Shown one piece after another: positions 1 through 11,919 of a stretch of DNA of 64,000 bases. The translations under genes were made by a program, and so were the position numbers. The notes beneath the pieces are model-generated. The model was not told the origin of the DNA. It did not search any database and worked only from the letters and a program-made list of their open reading frames with translations. The stretch comes from Timema cristinae (lineage: Eukaryota > Arthropoda > Insecta > Phasmatodea > Timematidae). Positions within the stretch are counted from its first letter, which is position 1. Every line of letters starts with the position of its first letter. The stretch spans positions 20,363,921 through 20,427,920 of the forward strand of contig JBCFYV010002255.1 in NCBI GenBank assembly GCA_039000515.1, written 5' to 3'.

Positions 1-123
1 GACGGAAACTAGCACACCTGTGGCTCTTCTCACTTCGCCTGGAGGCAGAAGATGCTCTCCCTGGAACATGCGCCAGGGGGTGGAGAGAGTGGCGAAGAGC
101 ATGTTACGAGGGGAACGTGCGCG

Positions 124-173
<50 letters not shown>

Positions 174-1098
174 CGCGCGAGGAAGAAAGTATATATAAAA
201 CAGGATTGAAGCAAAGTGTTAAAGGAAAAAAGAAAAGAAAAAAAGCGCAACGATGACCAGATTTCCAAGATGAAGAACAAGGCACATGTTAATAGTTCAG
301 GGACTGGGCATGTTAGGTGCCTACTACCCAACCTTTCTACTTTTTACTGTTTAAAGATTCGAAAAGTTTAACCCTACGTATATTTCAAGAGATAATTTTT
401 TTTTATCGGAGATTCGTTTAATCTAACCCCTCGGCTGTGCGACCAAGGCTTTCTAGCGGGGAAAAAAAAAGAGCTAATAATACGAAGACGAGACCGAAAC
501 AAATTAGAGTTTAAAAATTGCGAGCGCGAGACAATTTAATCGCATCGGTTTTCATGTGGTATACCGCAGTGGTTTCCAAAGTGGTATGTACGCCTATCAC
601 CCCTTGAGGCGCGTTGGTATTGCCTAGGCCTAAAGGGGCCCTAATAGGTGAGGAGCTTGCGGGGGGATGGCTGGTCTCACTTTATCCCAAAAAACTCAGA
701 TAATCAAGAGTATATTGCATATTGTAGTAGTTACTAAATGTGGATATCAGACTTTGCAAATCTGGTATCCCTGGTTCAAGTTCATTCATTAGTTTTTGAG
801 TGAATCAAACTATAAAGTTTAAATTGGATTTAGTTTTAGTGTATTATTATATTACTTAGTAGGATAAAGAGCAAACTGATATTGTGAATAATTATTTTTA
901 TAGAGTAGAGGAGGGAGTATTTGAATGAGTTTATGGAACCGAAAAGGTCCAACGAGTCACTCTCGTGTTTTCCCAGTGTTGGAAAGATCGGGGTTAGAAT
1001 CACAGTCCAGAGTAGTGTGGGTGATTTCCCATTCTCTCCTTCACCCAGTAAACGGTACTTTTTCTTTTGCTTTATCCCTCCATATTCCATTAGCATGA
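1..1098. other. Non-coding stretch, no gene recognised
   Basis: I see no protein or RNA gene here. The stretch holds the (TG)n tract at 126-171. Near 570-660 there is a segment beginning CAGTGGTTTCCAAAGTGG, which resembles one end of a hAT-type non-autonomous transposon, but no partner end was found. Short open frames on both strands run through simple repeat or low-complexity sequence and show nothing protein-like. Confidence 0.6.
126..171. repeat. (TG)n microsatellite
   Basis: Uninterrupted TG dinucleotide run of about 23 units. On the opposite strand it is read as a His-Thr run in a spurious open frame. Confidence 0.97.
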
Positions 1099-1110
1099 TA
1101 CTAAGGTGGA

Positions 1111-1386
1111 ACCCGCCTCGGTGGCGTAGTTGGCTAACGCGCTAGACGTGTTGAGCTCGACTGCTGAGGACGGGGAGATCGAGGTTCTAATCTTGGTCGG
1201 GTGAACTGGGGGAGATTTACCCTAAATGGTTTTCCACTCTCCCTCCGAAATGCGGGTTCACTTCCTCTAATTCGACCTCCCAATTCCTAATCCATTAGCG
1301 TGATTAGTACTTAAAGCGTATAACCCGAACGGGTAGTAAGACGCGGCGCTATTATTATATATTATTATTATTATTATTATTATTAT
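1111..1386 (+). mobile_element. SINE family B, copy 1
   Basis: tRNA-like head with an A-box-like GGTGGCGTAGTTGGCTAACG and a B-box-like GAGGTTCTAATC. The body carries a CCACTCTCCCTCC-like motif and the 3' tail has CCCGAACGGGTAGTAAGACG followed by an ATT tract. Flanked by a perfect 12-bp target duplication TACTAAGGTGGA (1099-1110 and 1387-1398), as expected for LINE-mediated insertion. It landed in the end of a family H MITE. Confidence 0.85.
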
Positions 1387-1683
1387 TACTAAGGTGGAGC
1401 TTGGGGAACGCAAGCTTAAGGTATGTCTGCTGTTTTTATATTAACACTTTATTTATTTACAAAATAAATCAATAATTCGAGAACATCCCAATTCTAATCT
1501 TTAGCTATAGTACTTAAGCGTATAACCCGATACTGGTAGTAAGAGCTGGCTAATTATTATTATTTTATTATTATTTATTTATATTATTATTATAATATTA
1601 TACTAAGGTGAGCTGTGGAACGAACTAAGATATGTTAGGTTTTTATTTAACACTTTATTTATTTACAAAATAAATCAATAATT
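1279..1683. repeat. Tandem duplication of about 200 bp, second copy deletion-rich
   Basis: Bases 1279-1477 (SINE 3' half plus MITE start) are repeated at 1487-1683. Most differences are losses of one or a few bases in the second copy, for example CTAATCCATTAGCGTGATTAG against CTAATCTTTAGCTATAG. This pattern suggests an unpolished assembly artefact at least as much as a genuine duplication. Confidence 0.75.
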
Positions 1684-2008
1684 ATCTAGTAGAAACATTA
1701 AATTTAATTTTCTTCATATGATGGTATAATCGGTTCTTGAATATTTGTCAAGTTTGTCCTGGAATTTAATGACAGCTTTTTCTCTTCATTTAAAAGTTTA
1801 TCATCTAATACCGCTATGCTAATGAAAGATATTCAACAACTGTTGAGGTAACTAAATAAAGAAAATTGCTGTTAAAGTAACCATATAAAAATATCAAACT
1901 CTATGTTTCTACTGGAACAATATTTTATTTATTATGGCCAAACAAATGTTTTGATACAAAAACGGCAAAAAAAAAACACCTTAAATTGTGTTTCCTGCAC
2001 TCCAAACT

Positions 2009-3029
2009 TGTGTATAGCCCAAACGGTAATAAGACTCTATGTAACATAAATTACGGCTAGTAAAATTACACACAGACATATATATATATATAACTATGCG
2101 TGCGAATAATTTATAAACTGTGAAATAAAAGTATGAGGGATCTGTATAGAAACAACTTCTTAATTTCATAATTTAATCTGTAATACTTTCCAATAGATGA
2201 TCATTTATATTTGTGGATTGCGATTTCCTTGAAGCATATTGGGATGCGTTAAATACTTTAGCAACAGATTTCAAAATTAGAATTTAAGACTTAGATATAT
2301 TGCTCAAAAATATATAATAAATGTTTTTCAATGCTGGAAATGCAAAAGGAGTAAAGGGACAAGGATAAATATTAAAGAATTAGAATATTACAAAATTCTC
2401 TACTTCATTTAAATCCGTCTCAAATTTGTTAACCTATAAAATAAATTTTATACTTGTCAACTTCAATACTTATTTAAACTTTAAACATTGTTTCATTAAA
2501 TATTGCATATCTTAAAGTCGTTGTATATCAATACTCAATCATTTCATTATAACCTATTTGCAGATGTTAAACTTTTGACCCAAATTTTATAATTTGAATT
2601 CTTAACTACTTCAACTTGAACATTGTTTTGTCAAACCTATTTTGTTATTTGTAAGTCTTACAATACTTTTTAACGTGTTTTCATGTATTTTAGACTTACC
2701 ATCACCTTGTATATTGTTAAATTGATAATGAATTAATCTATTATATGTGTAATGTTCATAATTTGACAATATGTTATTTCTATAAGTTAACCTAATGATA
2801 CATTTTGATCTGTAATTTCAATTTATTACATCAATTAACTTAACAAATTTATTAATAAATTTTTTCGATATATTTCTTAGCAAAACGTCTAAGTCTTAAA
2901 ATCTAATTCAAATCCACACCTTACTTTCAACTTGTTTAGAATGTTTTCTAAAATGTTATTTCAAAATTAGCTTGAATCTAACAGCACTTGAATGAATTTT
3001 AGAAACTTTGAACAATCTTGAAAGTAATT
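2009..3029. other. AT-rich non-coding stretch
   Basis: Very AT-rich sequence with short poly-A and poly-T runs. No open frame, tRNA or terminal inverted repeat is visible. Confidence 0.6.
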
Positions 3030-3245
3030 TAAGGCCCTTGAGCCTGTCGAGTGTAAGTCTAGCACCTAATTTGTGGAATGGTGGGCGGGAGGGTGAAAGG
3101 CGTGGCGTGGCTTCATAACCAATCAAAGTATCCTTCCGCGCCAACAGGAACAGATGGATCACGGAAACCATGTGGCGCTAGCTACCAGACAGGTCTTGCG
3201 GAAAAAATACGTTTGGAAATATCAGTTTTCTCGAGAACGAGTGGA
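3030..3245 (+). repeat. Dispersed repeat I, copy 1 (promoter-like)
   Basis: About 215 bp matching 14822-15035 in inverted orientation at roughly 80 percent identity by eye. The best-preserved part holds AACCAATCA (CCAAT box), CTTCCGCGCCAA (E2F-like), ATGGATCA and TCTTGCGGAAAAA, ending in TTTTCTCGAGAACGAG. A frame on the minus strand is open in both copies, but most codon differences are amino-acid changing, so I do not call it coding. Confidence 0.7.
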
Positions 3246-3393
3246 ATTTTTATGTTAACACAAGGAAAATAACCAAATTATCAATTAGCTTGTCTTGTAA
3301 AGAATGTAATCAAATCAAAATTTACTGACTGATAATTCCAAAATTGGCGCTTTTTATAATTTTGAAAATAACATAATGTATTAAAAGTAACTA

Positions 3394-3613
3394 CAGTAGC
3401 CCCATGGCTTCTTTGTTGCTGACTGACAGCTCACAGCTGACTTCTTAGAGTCAACATTTAGGTTAGTACCTAAATTTTGAATGTAAGAAATGACAGCTGC
3501 TAAACACATGTTTTTTCAGATCATATGGTTCGGCGTAGGGATACATAATTTGGTCTGGTAACTTTTCAAAGCCGTCGCTGTCAGTCAGCACCAAAATAGC
3601 CATGAGCCTATTG
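3394..3613. mobile_element. Family M MITE (TA-flanked), copy 1
   Basis: 220 bp with terminal inverted repeats starting CAGTAGCCCCATGG and including GACTGACAGCT. TA dinucleotides flank it (3392-3393 and 3614-3615), so a Tc1/mariner-type origin is likely. The interior has a CAACATTTAGGTTAGTACCTAAATT palindrome-like centre. It encodes nothing and would have to be moved in trans. Confidence 0.85.
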
Positions 3614-3615
3614 TA

Positions 3616-4054
3616 AATTGAATTAATGGATTGAATAACAATGGTTTATTATTACATTTATTTGCAATAAAAAATGAAGTAATAATCTCTGTAGGAAACA
3701 AATTTGATTTTCTATATACTCTAAAATATGTGTTTATTCGAATGAATATACCAATTGTTTATATTTGGTAATTTACTCTGAAATATACTGACAGTAAAAC
3801 AAAGCCACCACAATATTTAAATTCTACGTAATTCTCTACTAATAAAACGAACAGTTTTGTGACACGCTAGAATACGCAGTAGCCAATGAATGTATACAAA
3901 AAATATGAAGTAGATAAGTTTATCACACCATACGGATTAAAGGATTTCTGCTTTTCAACTGTATCGATCTGTAAATCTATTAAGTTATGTAAAACAGCTA
4001 TTCATATTTGTGGAATAAATGGAGATAAAGAGGGCGTTGCGTGCAGCTCGCAAG
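3616..4054. other. Non-coding stretch, no gene recognised
   Basis: AT-rich DNA. A 70-codon frame at 3886-4098 runs into the CRE-containing patch but has no recognisable domain and is unlikely to be a gene. Confidence 0.5.
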
Positions 4055-4210
4055 TGACGTCATCCCAGCATCCTCCTCGACCCCGTGAAGGTCATTGAGC
4101 TGTGAACCACGTGACGTCACAAGAGACCAGAGTGGAAGGAGGGGTAGTCGATCGCATTTTCCCACGCGGAGATGCCTACCTAATCCCACCCACAATGAGA
4201 GCATAAAAGG
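4055..4210 (+). promoter_or_regulatory. Candidate promoter: two CRE sites, E-box, TATA-like box
   Basis: Two perfect TGACGTCA palindromes (4055-4062 and 4112-4119), the second overlapping an E-box CACGTG (4108-4113), lie upstream of ATAAAAGG (4203-4210). CRE sites bind CREB/ATF factors in animals. No downstream exon is recognisable, so this is a motif-level call only. Confidence 0.35.
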
Positions 4211-4456
4211 TGGTACGTTTTGACATATAAGGTATTTAGCGACTTAGTCTAAGGGATAGGGATGAAGAAGGCAGTTTAGAGGAAGCGCACTTATTCTCAA
4301 CGTAAAGCGGGAATGGAAAAAATTTAATTTTAGAAGCACGCCCCTCCCTCCTCCCAACTGTGTACCCATTAGAAATTCAATCCTAAGCCTTCCCTATCAC
4401 CGTAAATCCAGCATAAATCATTCCCTTGGCTGAGTGGCTAAGAGCCACTTTTAAAA

Positions 4457-4767
4457 CTACTGTATATTTAATTTGAGATATTTAACGTGCACTTTATGAA
4501 CAGATTGATTATATCAGCACACGAAAATTTCTATGAGTGAGAGCGAAAGGACCTACCAATTTTGCCAGTAAAGTTATTTTAACATACCTTCTAGGGTTCT
4601 CTTATATGCCACAATCGACATGGGGACCAACGGCTTTACTTCCCCTCCGAAGGAAATTGTGCTACGGATTCTTATATCTTAATAAAAATCCGTTGACCCC
4701 GGTTGGGTTTTAACCCACGAACATCGGGTCCTGAGGCGAGAACTTTACCCCAAGACCACCGAGGTCT
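4457..4767 (-). mobile_element. SINE family F (tail type 2), copy 1
   Basis: On the minus strand the head near 4765-4690 reads GGTGGTCTTGGGGTAAAG (A-box-like) and GGGTTAAAACCC (B-box-like). The 3' tail at 4487-4530 reads GTGCTGATATAATCA and TTCATAAAGTGCACGTTAAA. A 10-bp target duplication ACTTTTAAAA flanks it (4447-4456 and 4768-4777). Confidence 0.8.
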
Positions 4768-4779
4768 ACTTTTAAAAGT

Positions 4780-5340
4780 ATATACCGTACATCGAAATTT
4801 CAAGAGGCGTATTTTTACGAAATTTTACTTAGAACATTAAAATGGCCATCAAAACATAAATTAGGCATTTTTAGATTCATAATACATTGACGAAATACAA
4901 TATATTAGCGAAATTGTTAAAATGACTTTTATATGCAAATTATGGTCGATTTAAAAAACAATGTAAATGTGGTTTAACAATAACAACATTACATTAACGC
5001 ATGTAAGCTACCTCAGCATAGTAAACTTATTTCTCTCAACCAAAAAGCATTGGTAAAAGTTGTGTTTGAATCGGCCATGACAACGGAAATATTGTGACCA
5101 AAGGAAAATATTTAAAAAAAATACAAGACAAGAAAAATAAACAATTACTAATAAAACTACATATCTAAATACATATCATTGGTTTATTTGGTGTTTACAG
5201 TGTAATGTAATTGATTTGCCCCTAAAAAGTATGTGAAAGCATTGACAATAATATCGTCCTAATTTTATAAACGTATCTTATTTCATTTAAATTATATAGT
5301 ATATTAAATGGCGCTTAAAGCACTTCTTCTTCTAAGAAGG
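4780..5340. other. AT-rich non-coding stretch
   Basis: No gene or repeat with a clear boundary is visible. Confidence 0.5.
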
Positions 5341-5357
5341 CAAAAGCCACTGGACAG

Positions 5358-5583
5358 TGACGTCACGCACATGACACCAGTCAAGTCATTTTGACTGTAT
5401 ATATATTTCAAATATTTCAAATAATAACTTCCTCTTCTCGAAGGTTCGAATAGAGATTTTAAAATGTAACTTGAGTCATTTTCCGGCTCTAGAACCTCCC
5501 AGTAAAACAGAGATGTTTTTGTCTTGTATTTTGTTTTTTCTAAACTAAACCTTCTCGAAGCTTCCATGAGCAAGGGATATATA
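5358..5583 (+). promoter_or_regulatory. Candidate heat-shock promoter: two perfect HSEs, CRE, TATA
   Basis: Two perfect three-unit heat-shock elements of the form TTCnnGAAnnTTC occur: TTCTCGAAGGTTC at 5435-5447 and TTCTCGAAGCTTC at 5552-5564. A weaker match (CTCTAGAACCTCC) lies at 5487-5499. A CRE TGACGTCA sits at 5358-5365 and a TATATA at 5578-5583, 13 bases after the last HSE. HSF trimers bind such arrays in animals. No coding exon is evident downstream; a 120-codon minus-strand frame (5304-5666) overlaps the sites and is not recognised. Confidence 0.4.
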
Positions 5584-5699
5584 CGAAGAATGGTGCAACG
5601 TAAAGGCAGTTGGTGTCCAGAAGTCACTTGGGCACTTGCCGTCCAGCAACACCTGTCCGCGCTCATACAATAGGCCGCGTATATATTTCAACGACATGA

Positions 5700-7195
5700 T
5701 CTATTTTCTCATTAAATAAACAGAGAAATAAAAAACATGTCAAAATAATAAGTGTTTATTAATTATAATTCTCCAATTGGCGTCCATCGCGGCAGTAAAA
5801 TATCAGAACAACATAATTGGCGCACAACGTAGGGACCCGTAATACAAGAACGTTTCAACAGATTTTAGCAAAATATTTCTCTTGTTGAAATTTAGAAGTT
5901 TACACTCGGTGCTTGTGGTCATATTTTAGGGAGTTTCATATAATTACGTCGGATTAATGTAGCTCAGAAGAGGGGATCAGCATTAACGTAACGTGGTGTT
6001 TTGATGAAAAGGGAATCAAAACGTTGAATATGTTTTGTACAACACTCCTGAGTATGTGATAAAATATGAACAGGTGTGTGTCTATATGAGTCGAAGCGAT
6101 ATGTATTTAGCTTATTTTTGAATAAAAAAAATAATAATCTAGCGATTAAAGTGTCTATATTTTTAATAGCTTAAACAACACATATCACCCTTTAATGAAA
6201 AAAGGAGAAATAAAAAAGCTCGTTAAAAATAGTAGAATAACTATGTTACATGATTTAGGTGGGCGAAGGGTGTACACGGACAGTATTGTATGGGATTAGT
6301 TGGGAAGAAATAAAAAAAATGTTCGTTACGTATTTAATGAACGCTTCGTTACCCAGATACAAATACAGAATGTCTACCATGGGAACCCAACATTTTAAGC
6401 ACATATAGTTCAGTACAGTGGCGTTTCATGTTAGACACCCTGTATATTTGCCGTGCGATTTTTTTTGTATGCTCCTTTTTTTAGTACACGTTCGGTTACC
6501 AGCATATTTAGACAAGAGGGTTTAGGATGAAGAAAATAGAATATAGATAAAATGTACCCTCATTTGCGCGTAGGAAGAGTTGAGACTATTTCGAAAACCA
6601 CAACCAACTGGTATTCGAACCCAGAGCTCTCTGTTACTAGCAGTTCAGTATACGCAAGAGTGAATCCTTAGACCATTATGATCACATTTGCGAGAATAAA
6701 GCTGTTTACTTTTCACACACACACACATACATATATGTGTTTTTTTCACTGTGAATATATTTGTATTTACAGGCACTTACTACCACTCAAGGTGATTAGC
6801 ACCTCGGACTAAACTAATGGTGAGCTTCCAATCACATTTGCACACATAGCGAAATATAATTAATTATTAATACCAAACCGGAATTTTAACCAAAGTTTCA
6901 AGGGGTTGTTGTCTCTTATTATCTTGTAAGTCGTGTGCTGGAATAATGTTTTGTTTAATAAGCCTGAGTATAAAGATAGCACGTGTACAAACAACTTGTA
7001 CGATTCAGCAACTTACAAAACATCCTGAAATCTCCGAGTGGCTGACGTTTTCACACTGCTCTAAAATAATATGTTGCCTGCCCCTGTGCAGAGACGAACC
7101 TGGATAGCTCAATAAGAAGAACATTAACGGGTTAGATCAAAGGTCACAGTATATATACCCGTGTTACTGTATCAACATATATTTGAAAATGTATT
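5700..7195. other. Non-coding stretch, no gene recognised
   Basis: AT-rich. A minus-strand tRNA-like fragment near 6590-6680 (ACTGGTATTCGAACCCAGAG) looks like a worn SINE head. A family F-like tail fragment (GTCGTGTGCTGGAATAAT) lies near 6926. Nothing else is resolvable. Confidence 0.45.
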
Positions 7196-7199
7196 CAAG

Positions 7200-7395
7200 G
7201 TGAAACCCGCGCCAGTGGACACGCGGACTAAATGGCAAGCTCATCTAAAGTGGTGGCTGGTGATGGGGAAATCTGAGATCGAGTCTCGGCCAGGTGTAGT
7301 GAAGTTTTTATTTTCCTAAATAGTTATCCAATCACCCTCAAGGCGGTACAATTTCTCATCATTTCTCAATTAGAGTATTTAAATTCGAATCGTCA
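7200..7395 (+). mobile_element. SINE family C, copy 1 (degenerate)
   Basis: Head CCAGTGGACACGCGGACTAA and B-box-like GATCGAGTCTCGG, followed by GGTGTAGTGAAG. The shared 3' tail is not recognisable here. Confidence 0.6.
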
Positions 7396-7399
7396 GGAA

Positions 7400-7784
7400 A
7401 AGAATAAAGATGTAGAGAAAGAAAGAGAATATAAATCATGAGCTTAACTGAAACTGTTTAGGTCTTAACTAGGAACTAAGCTATCGGAGGTATTTGGGAG
7501 GATATAGGAGGGGGAACACGCATCCCTACTGAATCAATGTAGTCACCCACAGGAGAAAGAGAGGAGGGGTGATTAATTGGTAAAAATGAGAGAAATATGG
7601 TCATCGGTAGAAGTAGATTAAAAGTGTAGATTTCAATGTGGTTTTGTTAGTAGGACTAAAATAATTTCGACTCATTGATAGCAAATCCAATCACGTCCCC
7701 CCCCCCCACCCCCGCCTCAGACCGCATTACCATCGCACACCAATCAGAACAATATGATTAGTCTTAATTTGTACAAACCCCCTT

Positions 7785-7821
<37 letters not shown>

Positions 7822-9560
7822 CACGCTTATTAGTTATATTAATTTGTAATAGTAAAAGTATGCAATTAAAAATTTAATTATAAGACTATTTTATTTGTCC
7901 ACGCCACTGAATACTACTCCGCAGATCTTATCCGTCTTGAGGCACGAAACAATGCATGTAACGGAGAACAAAGCCTGTCGAAGTTACAAAGAGAAGCTTT
8001 TTGATTCATCCGAACGAGAGATAGAAGGGAGCTATTCCCATCCCCACTGTCCCGATCCCCCCTCCAAAAATTAACAAACCAACCTTGTATTGATAACTAT
8101 ATACAAACGTTTAATTCAAATTTATTTTTAGCATCACAAGTGGGAGCGTCAATATCGTGTAGTTTGGCTTTCAAGTTGATTTTTTTGGTTTCTATTTGTT
8201 CCTCAACAAACGTGATGGTGCATTTTCTATAAATTCTACCGTGTTTATCTTTAAACATATTTCAAGCTTTCTAACTCTATAAGTTAGGGGTAGCTGATTG
8301 ATTACTTAATTTTTAAAATAAAAAATAAAAAATTCAACTAGCTTCTAAGATATTGTTAAAAATTGGTATCTGGGGAGTATTTTAAATAATAAATAGGAAT
8401 GTATGTTTAGTTTTCTAAAACCAATTCATTTCAAAGCTAGTTAACTAATGATTAATTTTTGAAAATTATACATCTTTTTAAACGTCTTAGACAATATTGT
8501 TTTAAAAATTCATATCTGAAAAGTTTTTCATATATTCACCAATATGTATATAAAATATATTTTTTCCCGTGGTGAATTTATTTAAACTAACAAACTGAAA
8601 AACTATTTTTGAAAATGTTGTTACTAATTATAATAGACAATATGAGAAAATATGTAGAATTTTGTTAAATCATTAGTTTAATGTTGTATTACTGTGAAGA
8701 GCTCTGTATTTGTATGTCTATACCTGTATACTTATGTAAACATTAACATTAAAACTAACATTAATTATTATTTTTTGGGTACCTTGTTTGTACAAATATA
8801 ATAACATCATAAACAAACTCAATTTGTACCAAAGAAAAGGATAAATACAATTTTGTAAGAGTTTATAAATATTATAATAATTTATTGTATACCCGCGCTT
8901 ACGAAACCTGAATTTTTAATAAATAATCGAATAATCTTTCTGGTGCTAAAAATATATTTTATATATATTCAAGTAACATACTAGGATAATATATAATTTT
9001 TCTGAACGTTACTTAACAATATAAAATAATTATGATCCCTGAATGAATAAATAATATATTCTATTTAGGTGGATACAAAACTTAAGCGAGTAAAGTTGAG
9101 GTATGTAACAAGAAGATGTATTATACTCGCGTAAGAGATAACATCCTTGGAAAGCCTTTCTATCCAGGAAGATCCATAAGATTCCAAGTTTTCAAGAAAT
9201 AAGTTAGAGAAATGAAATAGTTTGATAACTTTTACGTTTTCACTATCTGTCTATCTTGTGGGGGATTATTGACTACGGAACGTTGGGTAGACTTGCAGAC
9301 GTCCAGAAAATCCACGCGATTTAAAGAATGGCTTATCATATTGGAATATGGTTTGCACCAAAATTAAGGTGAAAAGTACAAGCATGTATCAATATTATTA
9401 TAAAACATTGAGTTTGTTTCTTTTATCATTTTAAAAATATTCAATAGAAGAAATAGCTGATTTTCAAGAGAGTTTCCACGAAATTTCATGGCCCGATATC
9501 TAAGTAAATGGCTAAAAACATAAACCAATAGTAGTTTTTTTAACAGGGTCATAACGGAAC
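7400..9560. other. AT-rich non-coding stretch
   Basis: Contains a C-run at 7698-7708 and an (AT)n tract at 7787-7818. From about 8240 to 8620 the sequence resembles, loosely, 44400-44640 and 45340-45450 (shared AAAATTGGTATTTGG-like words), so it is probably worn dispersed repeat. No gene seen. Confidence 0.5.
7787..7818. repeat. (AT)n microsatellite
   Basis: Perfect AT dinucleotide run of 16 units. Confidence 0.95.
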
Positions 9561-9567
9561 ATTATAA

Positions 9568-9806
9568 TACCCGCTTTGGTGACCACATGGTCTAAGGCGT
9601 TACTCTTGTAATAGACTAGTGGGCCGACCACGGATAGGTCGTTAATCGATCCCAATCGAGTGTACTGAGGGTAGTTTTCCTTAAATGGTTTACCACTCTC
9701 TCTCTCTTCCTACACACAAATGCGGGTACATTTCCTATATATTCAACCTTCATCTCTAGCTCATTATCGTTTAACTCGAATGAGTATCAAGACGCGGTGA
9801 AAAAAA
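9568..9806 (+). mobile_element. SINE family D, copy 1
   Basis: Head ATGGTCTAAGGCGTTACTCT, B-box region ATCGATCCCAATCG, then GTACTGAGGGTAG and CCACTCTCTC. Its 3' end, GAGTATCAAGACGCGGTG, is the shared A/B/C/D tail. Confidence 0.75.
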
Positions 9807-9879
9807 AACATTATAAGATAAATTTTGAATTATTTTAGTGTTTTTGAAGGTTCAGAGCCCCATAGAAAGTACCGAAATA

Positions 9880-11264
9880 TGATATTTCCCTTCGAGTAGG
9901 TGATGTGCTTCACTGTCTGTGTTCTTCTCCACGCCCGCGCGCATTTATATCGCCGTGAGATAACAAGGGTAGGCAATATATCCAGCACCACAGTGTAGAG
10001 AGTTGCCTAGTTAACGCTGCGAGATACCACATACAGACAACTTGTTATACAGACTCGCAACAGGTGTTGCATATGCTTTCAGGCGCTATTAACTAAGTTA
10101 CCTAGGAATGATTGTCGGCTGTAATACCATTTACTGTGGAGTAACACGTTCGCCGAAAAACAAGCACAGAACAGAAACGTGGTCACGTAACGAGATCCAA
10201 GCCAATCACATGATTTTCTGCTTCATCAGCGTGAATTGCTCTGTAAGGTCTCCACTTCATCCACAATGCCTCAGATATTCGGCACTCAATCAAATCTCAA
10301 ATCAGTGCGGATGCGATGTAGGGCCAAAGTAAGAAGTTGTGAAGAGATTTGAAATAATCCGTTAATGGAAAGCGTTTGTATATATGTATTTATTGGATTG
10401 TTTGATACAGAATTATAATTTGAAAACATCCATCGGACTATTGTATAAAATATATGTGTATTCACTAGAAAATAAAAATATGTTGATAATCAGATGTTTT
10501 AGTGAATGAGCATCATGGGTCAACATAGATAATAGTGTGAATCAAGCTTTAGACTAACCCTGAATTTTTTATTTACCTGCACGTGTGCGCAACGAAATAC
10601 ATTAGGATACGATTTTTAAAATCTTTTAACCTTAGGTGATAGATAAAGTGATAAACTTTACATTCAGCTTTAAGTCTAAGATACTTAGAATCATCAAGTA
10701 AAATAGTATATGGCTCTATAAAATCAATTTGGTTAAGGGTATCATTTACTCGAAGAAAAATATCCTCACCCTGCGGTATATCTTATGGGAATGGTAGTTC
10801 TAAAGCTTTAAAACCACAAAAACAACCCTCTAGCTTGGAAATAGTATATCGTACCCGTTTAAAAATTACTAGTTTAAAGTAAAGTTAGCTCTATATTTCT
10901 AACCATTTACTTTGGCGACAAGAGCATCGACATTTAGCATGAAACGTTGTTGAAAATTAGATAAGTTCACAATTTAATATTCTTTTAAAATTATAAAACT
11001 TAAACAAGTTTTTAAATCCTGTACCTCAATGTTGCCGTGAACAATATTTTTAAATAACAAACATCTTAAATAACTCAAAAGGTCTGGGTGTATGCAACCA
11101 GTCTGAGAGATCCGGTTGTCACCTGCCTTAAGGAATATGTACTTAGGAGAGCGGTCTAAACACCTGAGTGACCAATACGGCTTGTATTTGATCCCAGTTA
11201 CTAAGGATAGTGATTGGATTTTCACAATACCTTAAAATTAACTCATACTATAATGTTCCCATAG
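9880..11264. other. Mixed-composition non-coding stretch
   Basis: 9930-10330 is less AT-rich, with CpGs, a CCAATCA box (10204) and an unrecognised 74-codon frame (10108-10332). It could hide a short exon, but there is no domain or second exon to support one. The rest is AT-rich. Confidence 0.4.
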
Positions 11265-11276
11265 GTTATTTATCTT

Positions 11277-11552
11277 TTTTTAATTATTATTATTATTATT
11301 ATTATTATTTAGCACCGCGTCTTACTACCCGTTCGGTTATACGCTTTAAGTACTAATTACGCTAATGGATTAGGAATTGGGAAGGTTGAATTAGAGGAAG
11401 TGAACCCACATTTGCGTGGAGGGAGAATGGAAAACTATTTAGGAAAACCACCCCCAGTTCACCCGACCGAGATTCGAACCTCGATCTCCCCGTCCTCAGC
11501 AGTCGAGCTCAACACGACTAGCGCGTTAGCCAACTACGCCACCGAGGTGGGT
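11277..11552 (-). mobile_element. SINE family B, copy 2
   Basis: Complete minus-strand copy. It runs from a poly-T/ATT tract through CGTCTTACTACCCGTTCGG (tail) to GCCAACTACGCCACCGAGG (head). A perfect 12-bp target duplication GTTATTTATCTT flanks it (11265-11276 and 11553-11564). The open frame inside it (11400-11642) is an artefact of SINE sequence. Confidence 0.88.
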
Positions 11553-11919
11553 GTTATTTATCTTAAGCTTCTGGTAGGAAGAGACCATCTGAACGCCACA
11601 AAGGTTAATACAATAATGTTAATATATTCATACGTAAATTAAAATTAACTGCAGCTGTCACTTTTGATCAATTATACCAAATTATATTACAACAACAACT
11701 TCATGGCACCAGTACGCAAGCGAGCTATACCAACCAAGCGATCACCGCATGTTGGCGAAGATAGAACCTGAATTGGCGGATAGAGCGTTTCATGTGGTCA
11801 GCACTAAAATAATATCTTATTGACCACAAAATCATATATTTATATTTATTCTTAAGTTCTTCTTACTGGATCTTATATTGTTCCTAAATAGTTAGTAGTA
11901 CCATTTATTTATTTTTATC

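Larger units (their letters stand above)
1101..2008. mobile_element. Family H MITE (PIF/Harbinger-like), copy 1, split by a SINE
   Basis: A degenerate copy of a MITE seen at four more places (22629, 46425, 49014 and 50205). The left end AAGGTGGA appears just before the family B SINE and resumes after it at 1391. The right end is near 1980-2008. The interior carries the family's AATAAATCAATA-type block and inverted TTCTTGAATAT / ATTCAACAACTG segments. Family assignment rests on copy 2, which has a TTA target duplication. Confidence 0.6.

Noticed and set aside
2956..3171. Possible conserved peptide in repeat I (also at 14874-15089)
   Set aside because: Codon-by-codon comparison of the two copies shows mostly amino-acid-changing differences, so coding selection is not supported.
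5304..5666. 120-codon minus-strand frame, longest after the transposase
   Set aside because: No recognisable domain or splice context, and it overlaps the heat-shock element cluster; kept only as a note.
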